Assembly: GCA_024867545.1 (NCBI GenBank)
Contig: JANFNE010000008.1
Coordinates: 806,001 to 870,000 of the forward strand
Direction of reading: 5' to 3'
DNA length: 64,000 nucleotides
Origin: Phytopythium helicoides
Taxonomy: Eukaryota > Oomycota > Peronosporomycetes > Pythiales > Pythiaceae
Shown: in pieces, positions 30,199-40,651 of the stretch
How positions within the stretch are numbered: the first letter of the stretch is position 1
Layout of the letters: every line of letters begins with the position of its first letter
Notes under the pieces: model-generated
The model's input: the letters and a program-made list of their open reading frames with translations, nothing else
What the model was told of the DNA's origin: nothing
Databases searched by the model: none
Program-made: the position numbers and the translations under genes

Positions 30199-33100
30199 AT
30201 GGATCCCTCGCTCGGGTCGCTCCCGACGCTCATTGTGCCAGACGACCCGGAAACCGGTGCCATCGAGCGGCCAAAGACGCCGCCACCAGTCGAAGTCGAT
30301 GAGGCTAGACTCGCGTCTACATCGGCAGCTCCAAAAGCCAAGGAGCCGTCGGTCAAAAGTCCTCGAGAGCCGTCAACCAAGAGTCCTCGAGAGCCGTCGG
30401 TCAAGAGTCCTCGAGAACCACAGGTGAAGAGTCCACGTGAGTCCCCAATTAAAAGCCCACGAGACCCATCGGTGAAAAGCCCACGAGACCCATCGGTGAA
30501 AAGCCCACGTGCTCCATCGCATCATTCCGCTGCTCATCAAAGCCAAGCGATCGCGGTGGATATAGCTTCTCCACGAGCAGAAAAACAGCCAGACGATGGT
30601 GCTACTGCTACTCCTGCTGTGCCTCCACCTCCGCCGTCGCCAGTTCAAAAAGCACCTACTCTTAGTAGCAAAGATTTTAAGACCATGGCGAAACGAGCGG
30701 CTGCACTCGCGAAACTCGATCGACTAGCCTCAGGAAGCAAGTCGGTGTTTGACGTCGAAATGTCTGACATTGGCGCACTTGGCATTGGTATGCAGCTCTA
30801 CTTCATGCTAACAAAGTACCTAGGGGTGGTGTTCTTGACCATGGGGATCGTTTCACTCCCAGTGATTGTTGTCAACTATTTTGGAGACGGTGTGACGAGC
30901 AAGATGGCCGATCCGCTTCAATTAGCATATGCGTCACTTGGAAATCAAGGGGTCAGCGATGAGATCAAGCAGGACGCGAGTCTATGCCAGCCGGACGGAG
31001 AGATTGACTGCACGTGGGAAACAGTGAACACCCCATTTACATCTAGCCCAGTGACGGTTAGCTGGATCATCACGTCAAGTGACGCAATCTACTCGTTTGT
31101 CTTTCTTCTCTTCTTCGTCTACTTTCGTGTAAAAGCGCGGAAAGCGATCGAGCTACATCAGGCAGAAAACTTAACGCCTGCGAAATACTCTGTGTTTGTG
31201 CGGGGACTTCCTCCTGACGCGACAAAAAAAGAAATTCTCGAACATTTCAATTCGCGCTTTGATCCAACCCAGGAAGAGGAGTACTTTCCTTTGTGGCTCA
31301 ACTGTTGTTGGGGCCGTCGGCGCAAGGTCAAGAACTCGTTGAGTCGAAAGGCGATCAATTGCAATGTCGTATCGAATATCGAACACCTGACAGGTATCAC
31401 TGGCTCGTCTCCCGCAAACGAAGCGGACGCAGAAATGTACATTGGCACATGGATTGCGGAGGTCAGCGTTGCTCATCCAACTGGCGGTTTGCTTCGGACG
31501 TTCCTTTCTATGGAGGCGCTGACTCGGAACATCTCCGAGACAGAGGAACTTATAGCAATTCTGGAGCGGGAGAAAAAAGAGGCAGAAGAAGAGCAGGTAG
31601 AGCGAAATGCAGCCATAGCAGCAGCTGATGTTGTAACAGCAAAGAAGCTAAGAAGGCAAAAACCCAAAGCCACTTTCAAGCTGGCAGATGAGAAGCTACT
31701 ACAGGCAGCTCGGAAAAAACTGGAGAAGCTAAACGCCCAGATGGAAAAGAAAACTAGCAAGATCAAGGCATTCAAACAGCAGCAACGAGAAGACCGAACA
31801 GCTAGTTTGAAAAAGCCGAAGACGCCAACAGCTAGCGAAAAAGCACCGACACCTGTCTCTTCTGCCACAATTGCTCCTGCTCCATCGCCAAATGATCCAC
31901 CACTTGCTCAGGGATTAGCTCGTCAAGCAACCGTGAAGTTGAATGTTGAGGCAGTCAAGAAGGCGGCAGCAGACACCGTGAAGGCATTCAATCTGGAAGC
32001 GTGCGAGTGTGCCTTTGTTGTGTTTAACAATCTGGAGTCTCGGCGTCGATGCCTTCGCGACTATCGCAAATCGACTCGCTGGCTACCACAGGAAGTATCA
32101 ACCGAAGTACCTGCGTTTCCGTGATGGCAAATTTCCCCTCATTGTTGTACCCGCCCCCGAGCCGTCCAATATTCTGTGGGAGAATCTTGAGATCACGGAT
32201 CGCGGCCGACTGTACCGCCGGTCATTTACAAATTTTGTTACCTTCCTTCTACTGCTCTTTTCTTGCATTATCATTTCGGGTGCTCAGTCGGCGCAACAAC
32301 AGTTCAAAGCCAAGATGCCCCCCGCAGGGCTCTGCGACTATTCTCTACCAGCCGTTTACTATGGCAGCTACTCTTTTGACGATCAACATAACGCTGCCAC
32401 AAAAAACTTGGTCTGGGAACTAGAATGGGACCGAATGAGACTTGCTCTGTTGGGTCGTCGGGTGAAACTCGTTACCATATTGCTTACTCGAACGGGATAA
32501 TAAACGCCTTGAACGTAAGCAATGTTCCAAAGCTAAGTGCGGGAGAAAGTGCTCCTGTCCGATGCGTAGACCCATGCGTCTCTGATGAGAGCTCGACTAC
32601 TTGCAGCACGCTTCCTTGTTTCGATCAGGATCTGCTAGATGCAGGTGACGAGTGCGAGACCTACATGGCGAGCCACTCTCTCTATTGCCTCTGCACAACC
32701 CAACTGCAAGCTAGTATCAGCGAGTTGGGCATTATCGACGGCCCTCAGGCACTCTGGAAGGATTTTGTGCCTTGCCAAGGGCTTCATCAAAGACTATTTG
32801 ACCAAGAATGCATTCATTGTGATCGCCTCAGGTATCGTTGTAATAGTCAACCTACTACTGAAGTCGATTCTGCGCGCCTTTGCAAACTTTGAGCGGCACT
32901 CGAGCGAGTCAGCGAAGGCGTCCGCGATCACACTCAAAATGTTTATGGCGCAGTTTTTGAACACTGCTGTCATTGTACTCGTGGTTAACGCAGCACTCAA
33001 CTTGAACAAGGTTCCGCTCGTAAACGATCTTGTTCAAGGGAAAATATCATGACTTCCAGCGTGACTGGTATCCCGACAGTGGGTATGGCAATTACTATGA

Positions 33101-34833
33101 CCATGCTGATCAATGCCTTCGTGCCACACATCGTGCTTTGTCTGCAAATGTTCCTCATCTCGCCCATCACGCGATGCATCAAGCGCCGATCTATCCGCAC
33201 CCAGCAGCAGATGGACAAGTTGTACGCCGGCCCATCCTTTGACATCTCAGTGCGCTATCCTATGGTGCTAAACTCGGTCTTTGTGACAATGATCTTCTCG
33301 GGTGGATCTCCTGTACTTCTCTTTATCGCAGCACTAACGTGTGGAAGCACTTTTTGGTTTGACAAGTTATCGATCCTTCATATGTACTCTGTCAAGACAG
33401 CTTATGACGAGGAACTGGGTGAGACTGCGCTCAACTTGTTACCATGGACACTCGTGCTGCATCTTGCCTTTTCAACTTGGATGTACGGTAACCCAGATCT
33501 CATGAAGTCTCCGACTCTGAACCTGGGCGTCGTGTTTGATGCCGTGGGCATATCTATGGCCTCTTCCTCCGAATCTTCTGAGACTGCCTATGACCAACTG
33601 CTTGCGAAGGCTAGCCAGATTGATATCCTTGGGCAATATGGGTTCGTGGTCAAGATCGTGCGCTCCAACGTCATGGTCATGTTTCTTTTTTGCATCATCA
33701 CTGTCGTAGGCATTCTTCTGTCAACTATTTGGTTTCAGGTACTGCTACCTGTACTACGGAAAACAGTCGGTGTTGTCTTGCTCGCTTGCTGGAAGCGCGT
33801 TCGAGTATACTTTCGCTGCTGTTGCTGCCGCAGGAAGAAGCGCGTCAAGCCCGCTTCGAGTGATAGCCGCTCATCGGTCAACAGAAAGAGTGCCAAGGTT
33901 GCTGCTGACAATCCAGCTGCTCCAGTCGTTGTAGTGGCTGAATCTCCAGCAGCCCTGAGTGACGCTATTCCTCCTCCAAATGCGCCTCCTCTTGAGGCAC
34001 CCGATATCCCTGCGGCCATCACAGCCGATAATATCACTAACCTCACTGAGTCAGCTCTAACCTCAAATGTGAACGAGGAAAAGCTTCCAGAAAATGAAGT
34101 CAAGGAGACAGATCAAATTGGTGACGTTTTAGTGCCATCAGCTGACGCACAAATGCAAGCAGGAGACGTCCAAGTGCCTCCATCAGTCGATATAATTGAA
34201 ATGACAGTGCCAAAGTCGGCACGAATCTCGACTGGTAGTCCGGAACCGATATCTGCCTCAGGGACACCACCAGTCCTTCCGATATCAGTTCCCTCCATGG
34301 CAGCAACAACTGCAGCGATTGTTATGTCGGCAAGGCTATCAGTTCGCAAGAAGCATCCAGTAGTGCTACCCGAGTTTACCGACGTATTTCGCAAGTCGGT
34401 TCCTCGGCGGTTCAAGCCGGACACAAAGCTCGGGTTCTCGATCGATACCGAGAGTGGTGAGCTCGTGCGGTGCTGGAAGGAGGAGACCATCAGCAATGGC
34501 CGTGCTCGCACGCCTGGTGAACGCATGCGAACCTGGGAAGCGTTGCAAGCACCCGTCAAGACGTATGCTATTGAGGCCAACGCGAAGTACCGACTTGCTT
34601 TCGCAGAGCTGGTTGCTGCTTCGAGACGCTCGCGGTCGGGCTCCACAGTGCTCTCCAAGGTGGACGTGCCTGCCGAGGAGACCGATGGAGACCACCCTAC
34701 AGCGCCTGCTGCTTGGACTGACCTCGCTGCTGTTCCGCCTGCGGAGCATGCTGAACCAGCGTTGGTGGGAGAAGAGCCACCGCCCATTACATCAAACGAG
34801 GAAGCCACCAACGCAATAAGTTCGTCAATGTGA
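30199..34833 (+). pseudogene. CSC1/TMEM63-like channel, at least five frameshifts
   Basis: Paralogue of the intact gene at 55403-59479. From ATG 30199 the frame is open to 32124, then single-base shifts against the intact copy occur near 32090 (+1), 32433 (-1), 32775 (+1), 33030 (+1) and 33068 (+1). After that the frame is open to 34833. The usual parts are still recognisable: a Pro/Ser-rich N-terminus with octapeptide repeats, GMQLYFMLTKYLG, the cytosolic RRM-like segment KYSVFVRGLPPDATKKEI, PEPSNILWENLEI, a Cys-rich extracellular loop, the multi-helix pore region and a long Ser/Pro-rich tail. If expressed, only a truncated N-terminal product is possible. Confidence 0.8.
30349..30510 (+). 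repeat. Tandem octapeptide-coding repeats
   Basis: Eight or so 24-nt units encode variants of EPSVKSPR (also ESPIKSPR, DPSVKSPR), a run of SPR sites typical of proline-directed phosphorylation. Unit sequences drift at third positions (AAGAGTCCTCGA against AAAAGCCCACGA). They are absent from the intact paralogue at 55403. Confidence 0.85.
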
Positions 34834-34899
34834 GCAAATGCAGCAATTGATTTCCGTTTGGAATTTAGCACGATAGTCATCTGGCTTCGTCTTGATTGC

Positions 34900-35269
34900 C
34901 TACTTGGCCTCAGCCATGGTGTAAAACCCCTGTGCGTACTTCTTGCCAAACTCTTCGGCTGAGCTCGGTGGGTGCTTAAGTGCCTTTCGGGGGTTCTCGT
35001 CAAGCTCCTATTTTGTTCAGGTTATCGATGGCGTCATTCCCGAACACAAAACAGCGCAATCCGTTCAATCATAAGTTGGCCCGCACCTCGAAGATCGCCT
35101 CGAGGTCTCCACCAAGCTTTTCGTACAAAGCTGCGAGCTTTTCGGCGATGCGGGGGTCGTACTCGAGCGAATCCGAGTGCTCGCGGCCCTTGCTGCCCGT
35201 GGCCTTAAGGCTTTTGCTTGACTTGTTCAGCTCTGACTCGGTCACCACGCTGCCGCCCTTCGCCTCCAT
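34900..35269 (-). CDS. Small two-exon protein of unknown function
   Basis: Exons 35269-35087 and 35007-34900 around a 79-nt intron (GTGCGG...AATAG); joined, 96 aa. The join is in phase and gives a continuous sensible protein: a polar Ser/Lys-rich start, then SLEYDPRIAEKLAALYEKLG, LEAIFEELDENPRKALKHPP and a C-terminus FGKKYAQGFYTMAEAK. Helical and charged, with no signal peptide or TM segment. The exon 1 ATG at 35269 is the first in frame; an upstream non-coding exon is possible. It lies downstream of, and co-oriented with, the dysbindin-like gene. Family not recognised. Confidence 0.6.
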
Positions 35270-35420
35270 TATGTGGTGCTCTCTTGCCTAGATGGTGTCT
35301 GTCTGGCACTGTGGATCGCTTGAAGGGAAACGCAACCGCCGCAAACCCCACGAAACGACAGTCTCGAAAAGTCTTCACCATCACCATCGCTATTATCGTA
35401 AATAACCCGAGCTGTTGCAG

Positions 35421-36695
35421 TCAAACCTCCACATCCTTGTCGTCCACCACCGAGGTGTTGGCGTCCGCTTCAGATGGCTCATCACCACCGCTAGGCGGTG
35501 CGCCTGCTCCCATTACAACCGCAGTTGAGATTTTCTCTTCCTGCTTTTCTTCCTCTTCTGAGGCGGCATCCGGGATTACATTTGGATCCACGTCGTCATC
35601 GTCATTATCATCACCACCCTGTGTATTGGCAGTTTCGGAAGGCTTGAAGCGAGGTGTCAACTCGGTCTCGGAGGTAGAGTCCGAGTCGTAGAACGCGTCC
35701 AGCTGCTCTGCATCTGCCTCCACCACGAGGTCGATCGAGTCAAGCGTCTCCTTGCCGGTTGAAAGTGTGGCGACTGACTCTGTCATCGTCATCAATCGTC
35801 AGGTATGCTCACTCTCACACCAAAACCCCAGCCATCAAACGAGTAGACTCACCTGCTTGTGCGCTCGCCGCTGTCCCGCCCTGGTAACTCACGAGCGTCT
35901 GGTATGTTTTGAGGTCGTCGTGGAAGGCCTGCGCGAGCCGCTGGCGTCGCTCCTCCAGCAGCGCGCGCTTGCGGCCCTCCTTCTCGTGCAGGATCTGCTG
36001 CTCGAACCGCTCCAACTCCTCTTGCTGCACTCATAGCCACCATTTAGCGGCTCAGTGCAGCTGCAGCTCGTGACGGCAGCTTGCGACGCACCTGGCGTGC
36101 CGCGAACTCGGCGTTCTGCTTGGCCATGTACTCCTCGGAGCGCTGTGCGAGCAGGTTTTCCACGTCCTCTGCGTCCTCCGCGATCTTCTCCACGAGCCCG
36201 CTGCACTCGCAAGCCCCGTCAGCCTCCTTTCCACCCTCTCCAACTCCCTTCAACGACCGTCGCACCGCAGGTGGCCCAGCTGCTGGCGCACGCGCGCCAC
36301 GAGGTGGAAGTTCTGCGCCACGAACTGCGCGCTCTCGGCCTGGTCCAGCAGCTTCTGCCGCGTCTTGGACAGCTCCGCGCCCAGCTCCTCGCCGCTGCAG
36401 CCACGCGTCAGCCTTCTCGCCAGTCGACGTCGACACCTGCTGCAGGCGCCGCGCACCTGGCCACCAGCGCGCGGTGCCGCGCCAGCACGAGGTCCATGCG
36501 CGCCTGTCGCTGCCGCAGGAACGCGCCGCCCTCGCCGCTGGCCGCCGCCTCCGCTTCGTGCGCGTCTCCACCGCCGTCTCCGCCGCTTGCGGCGCCCGCA
36601 GCGCCCGCCGGCGCCTCCAGGCGCGTCGAGAGCTCGCGCGACTTGGCCACCACGTAGCCCAGCATGTCTCGATCCAAAATGGGGCGGAAGGGCAT
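35421..36695 (-). CDS. Dysbindin-like protein (BLOC-1 subunit homologue), five exons
   Basis: Exons 36695-36457, 36394-36266, 36200-36092, 36024-35853 and 35779-35421 sum to 336 codons (335 aa), near the length of animal dysbindin. Introns are 62, 65, 67 and 73 nt. The protein is a long coiled coil, from about residue 80 (ELGAELSKTRQKLLDQAE) through EDVENLLAQRSEEYMAKQ and ERRQRLAQAFHDDLKTYQ. It then has LDSIDLVVEADAEQLDAFYD, which mirrors dysbindin's MDLMDISDQEALDVFLNSG motif, and an acidic tail. In animals this protein works in the BLOC-1 complex that sorts cargo to lysosome-related organelles. The assignment rests on my memory of the family pattern, not on a search. Confidence 0.65.
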
Positions 36696-36853
36696 CACTA
36701 TCCTGTCACAAACCCAGATGTGTGACTTTACTGTCACAATCGTAGCTTAGTGACACATGATGAATGTCATTACCCCGATAGAATGACACTAACGGCCGCA
36801 CGTTGAAGTGCGCTCCTCGAGGAGCTCACTTGTTCTCGCGCCGCCTCTGCCTC
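36696..36853. promoter_or_regulatory. Bidirectional promoter with TGTCA/TGACA cluster
   Basis: 158 bp between divergent start codons. Five TGTCA or TGACA pentamers lie at 36704, 36732, 36751, 36765 and 36784, some arranged as inverted pairs (CTGTCACAATCGTAGCTTAG then TGACACA). TGTCA is the core bound by TALE-class homeodomain proteins in other eukaryotes, so these may be operator-like sites. Assignment of a factor is inference. Confidence 0.45.
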
Positions 36854-37894
36854 ATGCAGGCCTGGACGGCGCGCTGCTCGGGCTCGACGCTGCTCGAGTT
36901 CCTGCTGCGGTCAGCGCCGGCGCCTGGGCCGCTGCCGCGCGCGGCGATGGGCGAGATCCGCCGCGTGCTGGCGCGCCGCCGCGTGCACTGGGGGCTCCCG
37001 CGGCGCCGCAACCTGCTCATCCTCGCGTGCGAGCGCGGGCTCGACCCCGCGGTGCTCGACTGCCTGCTGCAGGCCTTTTACCGCCAGCGTCGGCTCGCGC
37101 TCTTCGACGGCTCGCGAAAGCTGCTCGAGGCAGACCGCGAGGCTGCTGTGTGGGCGGCCGCGAACCCGGACGGACCCGCGTGCACGCTACTCGGGAGACT
37201 CTTCTTGATCGACAACGTCGACTTGCACGAGCGCGGGAGCCGACCCATGCACTTGCCCGTACTACTTGCGGCGATCCGCTCCAACGACGAGCAGTGGGCC
37301 GAGCAGGTGCTGCTGCATCGACGAATCGCGCCTGCAGTGGTGAACGCGGTTGTTCCGACCGATTTGGTGCTCGGTAAATACGCCAAACGGCCGAGTCGAA
37401 GACGCCAAAGAAGAATCGACAGGCAGCGGCATGAGCTCGGACACCTGGTCGAATGCGTGCGAGAAGCGACCAAGGCTGGGATGGACACTGTCTTGCTCAG
37501 GCTGGACGCGCTCAACCCCATGGCGACGCGGGCAATAGTTGCATATTGCACCAGCCCCACGATCTACGGCACTCATCTCGTTGCACGAAATGAGGCTCCG
37601 ACCATCACGTCGCGCCTTGTGACCAAATTCCAGCGAGACTTACTCTGGAATCAGGTCGGTCCGCTGGTGCTCGCGAGAATGGAGAGCGCTCGACGCAGGA
37701 AGCGGTTTCCGTGGTACGCAGTGTGGCGCTGGCGTCTTCAGATCGAGGAGCCAAAAGCCGCAAATTCGACGCAACATTTGTTGGGAATTCTTCCAGACGG
37801 TCTCTTTCGAATCATCGTGGCGTTTGTGTCAGTCGCAAACGAGGCTGACGCTGTGATGGAAGCTCTTGCACGGTGTGATAGCGAGGATTGGTGA
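36854..37894 (+). CDS. Solenoid-family protein of unknown function (member 1)
   Basis: 346 aa from ATG 36854; the open frame starts earlier at a TTG. It belongs to a family with members at 43806, 48090-48917 and 62612. Shared signs are an early LL..A..RGLD..VL..LL..FYR block (here LLILACERGLDPAVLDCLLQ), a central LPVLLAAIRSNDEQWAEQVL block, and a C-terminal LPDGLFRIIVAFV motif that resembles a short F-box-like or docking helix. Helical, soluble, with no catalytic motif. Similar N-terminal helices occur in the ankyrin proteins nearby. The family looks lineage-specific. Confidence 0.65.
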   Translation: MQAWTARCSGSTLLEFLLRSAPAPGPLPRAAMGEIRRVLARRRVHWGLPRRRNLLILACERGLDPAVLDCLLQAFYRQRRLALFDGSRKLLEADREAAVWAAANPDGPACTLLGRLFLIDNVDLHERGSRPMHLPVLLAAIRSNDEQWAEQVLLHRRIAPAVVNAVVPTDLVLGKYAKRPSRRRQRRIDRQRHELGHLVECVREATKAGMDTVLLRLDALNPMATRAIVAYCTSPTIYGTHLVARNEAPTITSRLVTKFQRDLLWNQVGPLVLARMESARRRKRFPWYAVWRWRLQIEEPKAANSTQHLLGILPDGLFRIIVAFVSVANEADAVMEALARCDSEDW

Positions 37895-38085
37895 GCTACG
37901 GTGTGGCTATATTTGCTAGCACTCGCCTTCGGCTCGCGGGTATGGCCGTGGTAAGCCCGGCATCCTACGATAAAAGACGATGACTGGGAATGGAACCCAG
38001 TGAAAATGCAACAATGCCTGAGTATACAGTGCTATCTGCGGGCAACGCTGAGCGCACCTGCAGACACTTTGTGGCCCCTGATGTG
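37895..38085. other. 3' flank of the Fanzor gene with a small hairpin
   Basis: No gene. On the Fanzor sense strand this is its 3' untranslated region. It holds a 6-bp hairpin (37983-37988 with 37996-38001, 7-nt loop). TnpB and Fanzor guide RNAs are usually encoded at the gene's 3' end, so this is where a guide scaffold would be expected. The sequence alone does not prove one. Confidence 0.3.
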
Positions 38086-40063
38086 TTAAGTTGGCGCTCG
38101 GCAAAAAATGGTAGGTCTTGGTTGACCACGGAGCATGTAGAAGAGAAGCATGAGCATGTTCTTCGAGGCGTTGACGTCGCGGTTCACAGTAGTACCAAAA
38201 CAGCCATTGGATCGACAATGGAGCACACTATAAACCTTGCACGTCCGCCATTCCTTGTCCGTGCTGTTCTTGACCTTGCAGAGTCGGAGACTGTACTGGT
38301 ATTCTAGCCGCCGGTGGCAACGTGAGTGAAGCTTGCTGGTGCGAAACTCGTCAATTGGTTGTACACGACAGTAGTTTCTCAACGTGTGCTCCAGTCTTTT
38401 GACCGGCCCCGCGGGGCACTTCTTGATGAGTCCAGAGTAATCGGTATTGCTCCAATCTCCAAATCCAACCACCGTTCGCCTGCCTGCTTGCTGGGTCAGT
38501 CTCCGGCAGAGTTCATGTAGCTTCTTCTGCGCAAAGATGTACCGTCCAAAACGCAGGTTGCGGAATCCCTTCGCCCGTGAAAATCCTAGCAGGTTTTCCA
38601 TACGTGGAATAACGTATCGTGTGTACGTTTCCAGCAGCTCGAGCGACGCGGTCTTCTTCGACGGCATCTGACGCTCGGCCGCCAAAATGTCGGGACGCCG
38701 CTCCTTCCAGCAAGCTATCTTCTGGTTGCTCTTGTGGTAGCGAGCATCCTCGTAGAACTCACGAGTAGAGCAGTGGATAGTCTCGCCATCCTGGTTGGTT
38801 GCTACAAACAGATCTCGTCTGCCAGGATCTAGGCCCCACATGACATCGTAGTCTTCTTCCCGAAGTGGGCGGTCTGTTGCCGGATGGGTTTTCCGCATGA
38901 CAATACTGACAGCCTTTCCGTCCGTCACGATCTCTCCTGCGAACTTCTTGTTGGCTGTTTCAAACTTCTCGATATTGAAGAGACTGTGCCACCATTCGTC
39001 TGCGACAGCATTCCAATCGTCACCTAGAGGAGGCACGCGAACACCAGCACGTAGAAGTAGGCTGCGGAGCGCCGTCTTGCACATCTTGAAGTGCGAGCAC
39101 TTGAACCCATTCTTTGTCGGCAGAAGACTGAACGTGCGGACCTCTGGGATGTCCTGTCGATGCTGAAACCGGCGATTCCTCTCTTCAATGTCGGTCAGAA
39201 CCATGTAGGTGAGAGGAAGCAATCTGTTAGCCTCGTCGGACAAGTAGCCGCTCTCGTTGCGCGGGATCTGCTCTCGCCAAGCCTGCACCTCGGTATCGTT
39301 GCCGTGCTAGACAGGGTCCAGGATGTTCTTGATCATGACGTAGGCCTCAGCACCATTCAAGTCATAGACCCGCTTGATGTGACGGTGAAAGCGACGGTAG
39401 AAGTTGCGTACGATCGCGTTCTTGGTGTTAGTGGCCATCATTTGGGCTGCGTTCTGCTGCCACCCAGCAGTAATCTGCCGGTTGCTTGCACGTCGAGCGT
39501 CTTCACCTCGCCAAGTGTTGTACAGCGTGACTGATTGCTGGAATGCAGGAGACCCGAGTGTGGAGTTGGCGTTGCAAACACACGATAGGCATCTGTAGAA
39601 GAAGACCTGGTTGAGTGGCTCCACTGCATCGCCCAGCTGACACATCCGCACGGCGTGGATGTTGGCGAGGACGTAAGCCTCCAGCACGGCCTGGTCCATA
39701 TCCGCCAGCACGGACTCCCACGGCAAAGTCATGGCCTCATCGCTCTTGCAAAACGCCTTGAGCGACGTCTTGACGCACACAAGCGAGGATTTGGCGTTAG
39801 CTGCGTCACGAGCTTCGACTTCGGCCCGTCGCCTCTTTGACTGACTCTTGCGTGGTTCTGCACTGCGTTTCTTCCTTTTAGACCTAGCACCGCCTGACGT
39901 CGGACCAGCTGCACGTGTTGTCTTGGACCGACCTCGACGAGTTGCTGAAGCAGCTCTACTCGTTGTGGATCTGCATAGCCCTGCGGCAGCTTGTCTGATC
40001 TTGGACCTGCCTCGCCGGGACCTGGATCGCCCTCCTTGCCGATCGAGCGCGCTTGTTTGCCAT
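38086..40063 (-). pseudogene. Fanzor (eukaryotic TnpB-like RNA-guided nuclease), amber-interrupted
   Basis: About 660 codons once continuous. The C-terminal 400 codons (39288-38086) carry a complete RuvC domain: WGLDPGRRDLF (Asp at 38827-38829), VGFGDWSN, IDEFRTSK (Glu at 38347-38349), a zinc site HSRC...CRSNGC whose first ligand is His instead of Cys, and NRDVNASKN (Asp at 38176-38178). The N-terminal 250 codons include a basic RSRSRRGRSK region that could act as a nuclear signal. The two halves are in the same frame, separated only by TAG at 39307-39309, probably a former CAG. The best ATG (40063, context CCACCATGG) is out of frame with the rest unless one G of the run at 40030-40032 is removed. 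So there are one or two lesions in an otherwise well-preserved gene. Confidence 0.85.
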
Positions 40064-40379
40064 GGTGGCAAATTACACTGTGAGTAGGGAGATCAGGGTC
40101 GGCAGCCGCTTTCGTTCGTTGCCGTTCGAGAGCGAGTGGGCGCTTGACAATTCAAAACATGCTATTGTCTCATCATGACCGTTTACGTGTATGCAGGCAG
40201 AGTGGCAAAGGCCGCTTTACTAGCTTGCCGAGGCTCATGATGGAGCTCTGGAGATCCTTCCTATGGCATCTTCAACAAGCAATATGAAGTGTCCATGCAG
40301 TGCTGTTGTCATCGCTGGGGAGGGCATCGCGCAACCCGCTTGAAGCTGATGAACTGCGCTGCCAGCTTGTCAATTGGGC

Positions 40380-40439
40380 AGTACCGTAAGTTACGCTCTT
40401 GAAGACAGGTGTGTCTTCAAGAGCGTAACTTACGGTACT
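40380..40439. repeat. Perfect 28-bp hairpin upstream of Fanzor
   Basis: 40380-40407 and 40412-40439 are exact reverse complements separated by the 4-nt loop GGTG. The 9-mer GCGTAACTT at the 3' arm (40423) recurs directly at 40441. It lies about 320 bp beyond the Fanzor start. It could be two abutting terminal inverted repeats, a foldback element or a transcribed hairpin. Confidence 0.9.
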
Positions 40440-40651
40440 TGCGTAACTTTCTTGCCGTAACGACAGGTTTATTTAGTTTCACGTCTCCTTTTCTTCGTTT
40501 TCCGGTTGAGTGGGAGTTTACGTCGATCGTTGTGATGAGAAAGGTGAATGTAGAAGTGGAGGTTTTTGTGTTTTGTGGCCATCTACCACAGCGCCAATGC
40601 CTGGTACCCCGGTCATTTCATTGTTAGTGCTGCTCCAAAGAGTATGCATCG

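Noticed and set aside
30349..30510. CRISPR-like repeat array
   Set aside because: The 24-nt units are contiguous, in coding phase, and encode an octapeptide repeat; there are no spacers.
30199..34833. Programmed ribosomal frameshifting as an explanation for the channel gene's frame changes
   Set aside because: Five shifts of mixed sign without slippery heptamers are not compatible with a programmed mechanism; decay or sequence error is simpler.
37915..37965. 5S rRNA- or tRNA-like sequence (CACGGCCATACC) downstream of Fanzor
   Set aside because: Only a short resemblance; no full 5S fold, tRNA arms or A/B boxes could be traced.
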